The position numbers and the translations under genes are program-made. The notes below the pieces were generated by a model. The model saw only the letters and a list, made by a program, of their open reading frames with translations. It searched no databases and was not told where the DNA came from. Source: Pseudomonadota bacterium (lineage in GTDB: Bacteria; Pseudomonadota; Alphaproteobacteria; Dongiales; Dongiaceae). Taken from it: a stretch of DNA of 64,000 bases. Location of the stretch: contig JACPDN010000010.1 of assembly GCA_016183985.1 (NCBI GenBank), positions 434,001 through 498,000 on the forward strand. Direction: 5' to 3'. Below, piece by piece: positions 62,275-64,000 of the stretch; the stretch's first letter is position 1, and the number at the start of each line of letters is the position of its first letter.

Positions 62275-63147
62275 ATGCCCAATACCGAGTCCGCGCGGCA
62301 GTTGCATATCCATCTCGTTTCCGACGCGACGGGCGAGACCTTGAACAGCATCACCCGCGCTTGCCTGGTGCAATTCGAACGCGCCCATCCGATCGAGCAT
62401 CACTGGACCCTCATCCGTACGACCGGCCAGATGGACAAGGTGCTGTCCGGCATCGAGGCACATCCGGGCCTGGTGCTCTTTACCGTCGTCAATGATCGGC
62501 TGCGCCAGCACCTCCTCAATGGCTGCCGGCATCTCGGCGTCAAATTCGTCTCGGTGCTGGATCCGATCATCGCCGCCCTCACCGATCATTTCGGCCAGGT
62601 CGCCCGTGGCCAGTCCGGGCGCCAGCATGCGCTCGATGCCGAATATTTCGACCGCATCGCCGCTATGGACTTCGCCCTCGCCCATGATGACGGGCAATCT
62701 GCGCGGAATTACGAAGATGCCGACGTGATCCTCATCGGCGTCAGCCGTTCGTCGAAGACACCGACCTGCATCTATCTCGCCAATCGCGGTGTGAAGGCTG
62801 CCAATATTCCGCTGGTGCCGAACTGCCCGTTGCCGCCGGAGCTCTTCCTGGTGAAGAAGCCGCTGGTCATCGGCCTCACCAAGGATGTGAACTCCCTGGT
62901 GCAGATCCGCCGCAATCGCCTCGCCATGATCGCCAAGGACGAGGATTCGGATTATGTCGACCCGCAATCCATCCGCGAGGAAGTGGCACAGGCACGCAAG
63001 CTGTGCAGCGAACATGGCTGGCACATGATCGACGTGACGCGCCGCTCGATCGAGGAAACGGCCGCCACCATCATCCAGATGCTCAGCGAACATCGCGATG
63101 CGCTGCTGGATGCGAGATCCGCCGAGGAAAGCCGCGAGGAGGCATGA
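62275..63147 (+). CDS. ppsR: Pyruvate,phosphate dikinase regulatory protein
   Basis: Bifunctional ADP-dependent kinase and Pi-dependent pyrophosphorylase that switches pyruvate,phosphate dikinase or PEP synthase (DUF299 family). 290 residues from the ATG at 62275. The N-terminus LHIHLVSDATGETLNSI and the P-loop GVSRSSKTPTCIYLANRG are diagnostic. The longer frame to 62164 would cover DnaA boxes and is rejected. First gene of the ppsR-maf-aroE run that leads away from the origin; its stop overlaps maf. Confidence 0.95.
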   Translation: MPNTESARQLHIHLVSDATGETLNSITRACLVQFERAHPIEHHWTLIRTTGQMDKVLSGIEAHPGLVLFTVVNDRLRQHLLNGCRHLGVKFVSVLDPIIAALTDHFGQVARGQSGRQHALDAEYFDRIAAMDFALAHDDGQSARNYEDADVILIGVSRSSKTPTCIYLANRGVKAANIPLVPNCPLPPELFLVKKPLVIGLTKDVNSLVQIRRNRLAMIAKDEDSDYVDPQSIREEVAQARKLCSEHGWHMIDVTRRSIEETAATIIQMLSEHRDALLDARSAEESREEA

Positions 63148-63743
63148 AAGCGGCCCTCATTCTCGCCTCAGGCAGCTCGGCCCGCGCCAAGATGCTGCGC
63201 GATGCCGGCGTCGCGCTCGAGATCGAGAAGCCGGCTGTCGATGAGGATGAACTTAAAGCCAGCTACCGTGCCGATGGCGCCGATGTCATCGATACGGCTA
63301 TCGCCTTGGCAGAAATGAAGGCCCTGGCCGTCAGTCGAAAACACAGCGGCCGTTATGTGCTGGGTGCCGACCAGATGCTGGAATGCGAAGGCATCTGGTT
63401 CGACAAGCCGGCGGATGTCGCCGCTGCCCGCGCGCAGTTGAAGGCCCTGCGTGGCCGCCGCCACCACCTGGTGAGTGCCGCCGTGCTGGTGAAGGATGGT
63501 GAGCGCCTGTGGCATCATGTCGACCGCGCCGAACTCACCATGCGCGATCTCAGCGATGAATTCCTGGAATGGTATCTGGCATTGGCGGGCGAGGCCGTCA
63601 CCTCATCGGTCGGTGCCTATCACCTGGAAGGCCTCGGCGCCCAGTTGATGACACGGGTGCGCGGCGACTTCTTCACGGTGCTCGGCCTGCCGCTCCTCCC
63701 CGTCTTGGCGATTTTGCGCACCCATGGCATGTTGCACGCATGA
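63144..63743 (+). CDS. maf: Maf-family nucleotide pyrophosphatase
   Basis: A 199-residue Maf protein, a house-cleaning nucleoside triphosphate pyrophosphatase. The motif LILASGSSARAKMLRDAG is at the N-terminus; GADQMLECEG stands where the family has the catalytic GADT/Q region; VSSVGAYHLEGLGAQL closes it. Whether it prefers dTTP/UTP or 7-methyl-GTP cannot be told. GAGGAGG precedes the ATG at 63144, which overlaps the ppsR stop; its own stop overlaps aroE (ATGA). Confidence 0.94.
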   Translation: MKAALILASGSSARAKMLRDAGVALEIEKPAVDEDELKASYRADGADVIDTAIALAEMKALAVSRKHSGRYVLGADQMLECEGIWFDKPADVAAARAQLKALRGRRHHLVSAAVLVKDGERLWHHVDRAELTMRDLSDEFLEWYLALAGEAVTSSVGAYHLEGLGAQLMTRVRGDFFTVLGLPLLPVLAILRTHGMLHA

Positions 63744-64000
63744 CGGATATCAAGACGCAATCGGGCAAGACCCTCGTGGCCGGTGTCTTCGGCTGGCCAA
63801 TCAACCATTCGCGCTCGCCCCGCCTCCACGGCTATTGGCTGGCGAAATACGGCATCGACGGCGCCTATCTGCCCTTCTCGACCCGGCCGGAGAATCTCAC
63901 CGAGGCGATCCGCGCTTTGCCGAAACTGGGTTTCCGTGGCGGCAACATTACCCTGCCGCATAAGGAACGCGCACTCGACGCCGTCGATCATTTGAGCGAC
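63740..64000 (+). CDS. aroE: Shikimate dehydrogenase (3' end beyond window)
   Basis: The first 87 residues of the NADPH-dependent enzyme that reduces 3-dehydroshikimate; the frame is still open at the window edge. Substrate-binding features are visible: INHSRSPRLHGYWL (S24, S26) and GGNITLPHKE with N69, T71 and the catalytic Lys K75. The start overlaps the maf stop by four bases (ATGA). The ppsR-maf-aroE order is the conserved origin-flanking set. Confidence 0.95.
   Translation, partial: MTDIKTQSGKTLVAGVFGWPINHSRSPRLHGYWLAKYGIDGAYLPFSTRPENLTEAIRALPKLGFRGGNITLPHKERALDAVDHLSD

Noticed and set aside
1-64000. tRNA, rRNA, tmRNA or other housekeeping RNA genes
   Set aside because: Looked for CCA-ended cloverleaf-like segments and known RNA signatures in the larger gaps; apart from the FMN riboswitch none was convincing. 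A covariance search would be more reliable.

Overview
The window looks like the origin-proximal part of a GC-rich alphaproteobacterial chromosome. A Rhodospirillales-type lineage is my best guess; I would not name a genus. The evidence is gene content and order: hslU-hslV facing a hisB-hisH-hisA-hisF-hisE cluster, DUF3576-leuS-lptE-holA, mnmE-mnmG-rsmG-parA-parB with perfect parS sites, hemH-hemJ-rho, and ogt-hemE facing ppsR-maf-aroE. In Caulobacter-like genomes the hemE/ppsR gap is the replication origin, and the gap here (about 61724-62274) carries one perfect DnaA box, several near matches and five GANTC sites.

Layout. 173-4694: a GAF-PAS histidine kinase, an alpha/beta hydrolase, an isochorismatase-type hydrolase and a divergent GlxA/AraC regulator. 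4802-10840: hslUV and the histidine cluster. 10946-19139: envelope genes (lipoprotein, bactofilin, EI24 protein), adenosine kinase, typA, and a MocR regulator divergent from a cupin/AhpD-like pair. 19174-24143: a four-copy palindromic repeat array beside a GIY-YIG nuclease gene, then yggS, a porin, a sulfotransferase and a DUF3576 lipoprotein. 24269-31364: leuS-lptE-holA, an HxlR regulator facing an acyl-CoA dehydrogenase, and a secreted nuclease. 31372-37881 (minus): parB, parA, rsmG, mnmG, mnmE, a 2Fe-2S ferredoxin and DUF6489. 38035-45673: a PAS-like protein, a DUF255 protein, hemH, a GIY-YIG element, hemJ, a methyltransferase and rho. 45781-58959: a MarR-SDR-RND efflux operon, a Cys-free molybdopterin-fold protein with a histidine kinase, a 1420-residue MASE1/CHASE/PAS kinase, and qor. 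59109-64000: FMN-riboswitch-controlled ribB, ogt, hemE, the predicted origin, ppsR, maf and partial aroE.

The most interesting signal is a dispersed family of twin-hairpin elements. Each half reads GTCAT, then a 7-bp stem-loop, then ATCCA(CGAGTT or G), and two halves face each other. The stem sequence changes between copies while pairing is kept, including compensated and G-U pairs. Eight copies occur at 4703, 19174, 19377, 19528, 19678, 24165, 41874 and 61955. The copy at 41874-42282 encloses a GIY-YIG nuclease gene between 35-bp terminal inverted repeats with one mismatch, and the only other GIY-YIG gene in the window (19786-20073) abuts the four-copy array. This resembles a REPIN/RAYT arrangement with a GIY-YIG nuclease in place of the Y1 transposase. 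One short copy sits inside the predicted origin.

A second, unrelated family of C/G-rich palindromes occupies at least eight other intergenic gaps. I saw no rRNA, tRNA, CRISPR array, prophage or classical insertion sequence.
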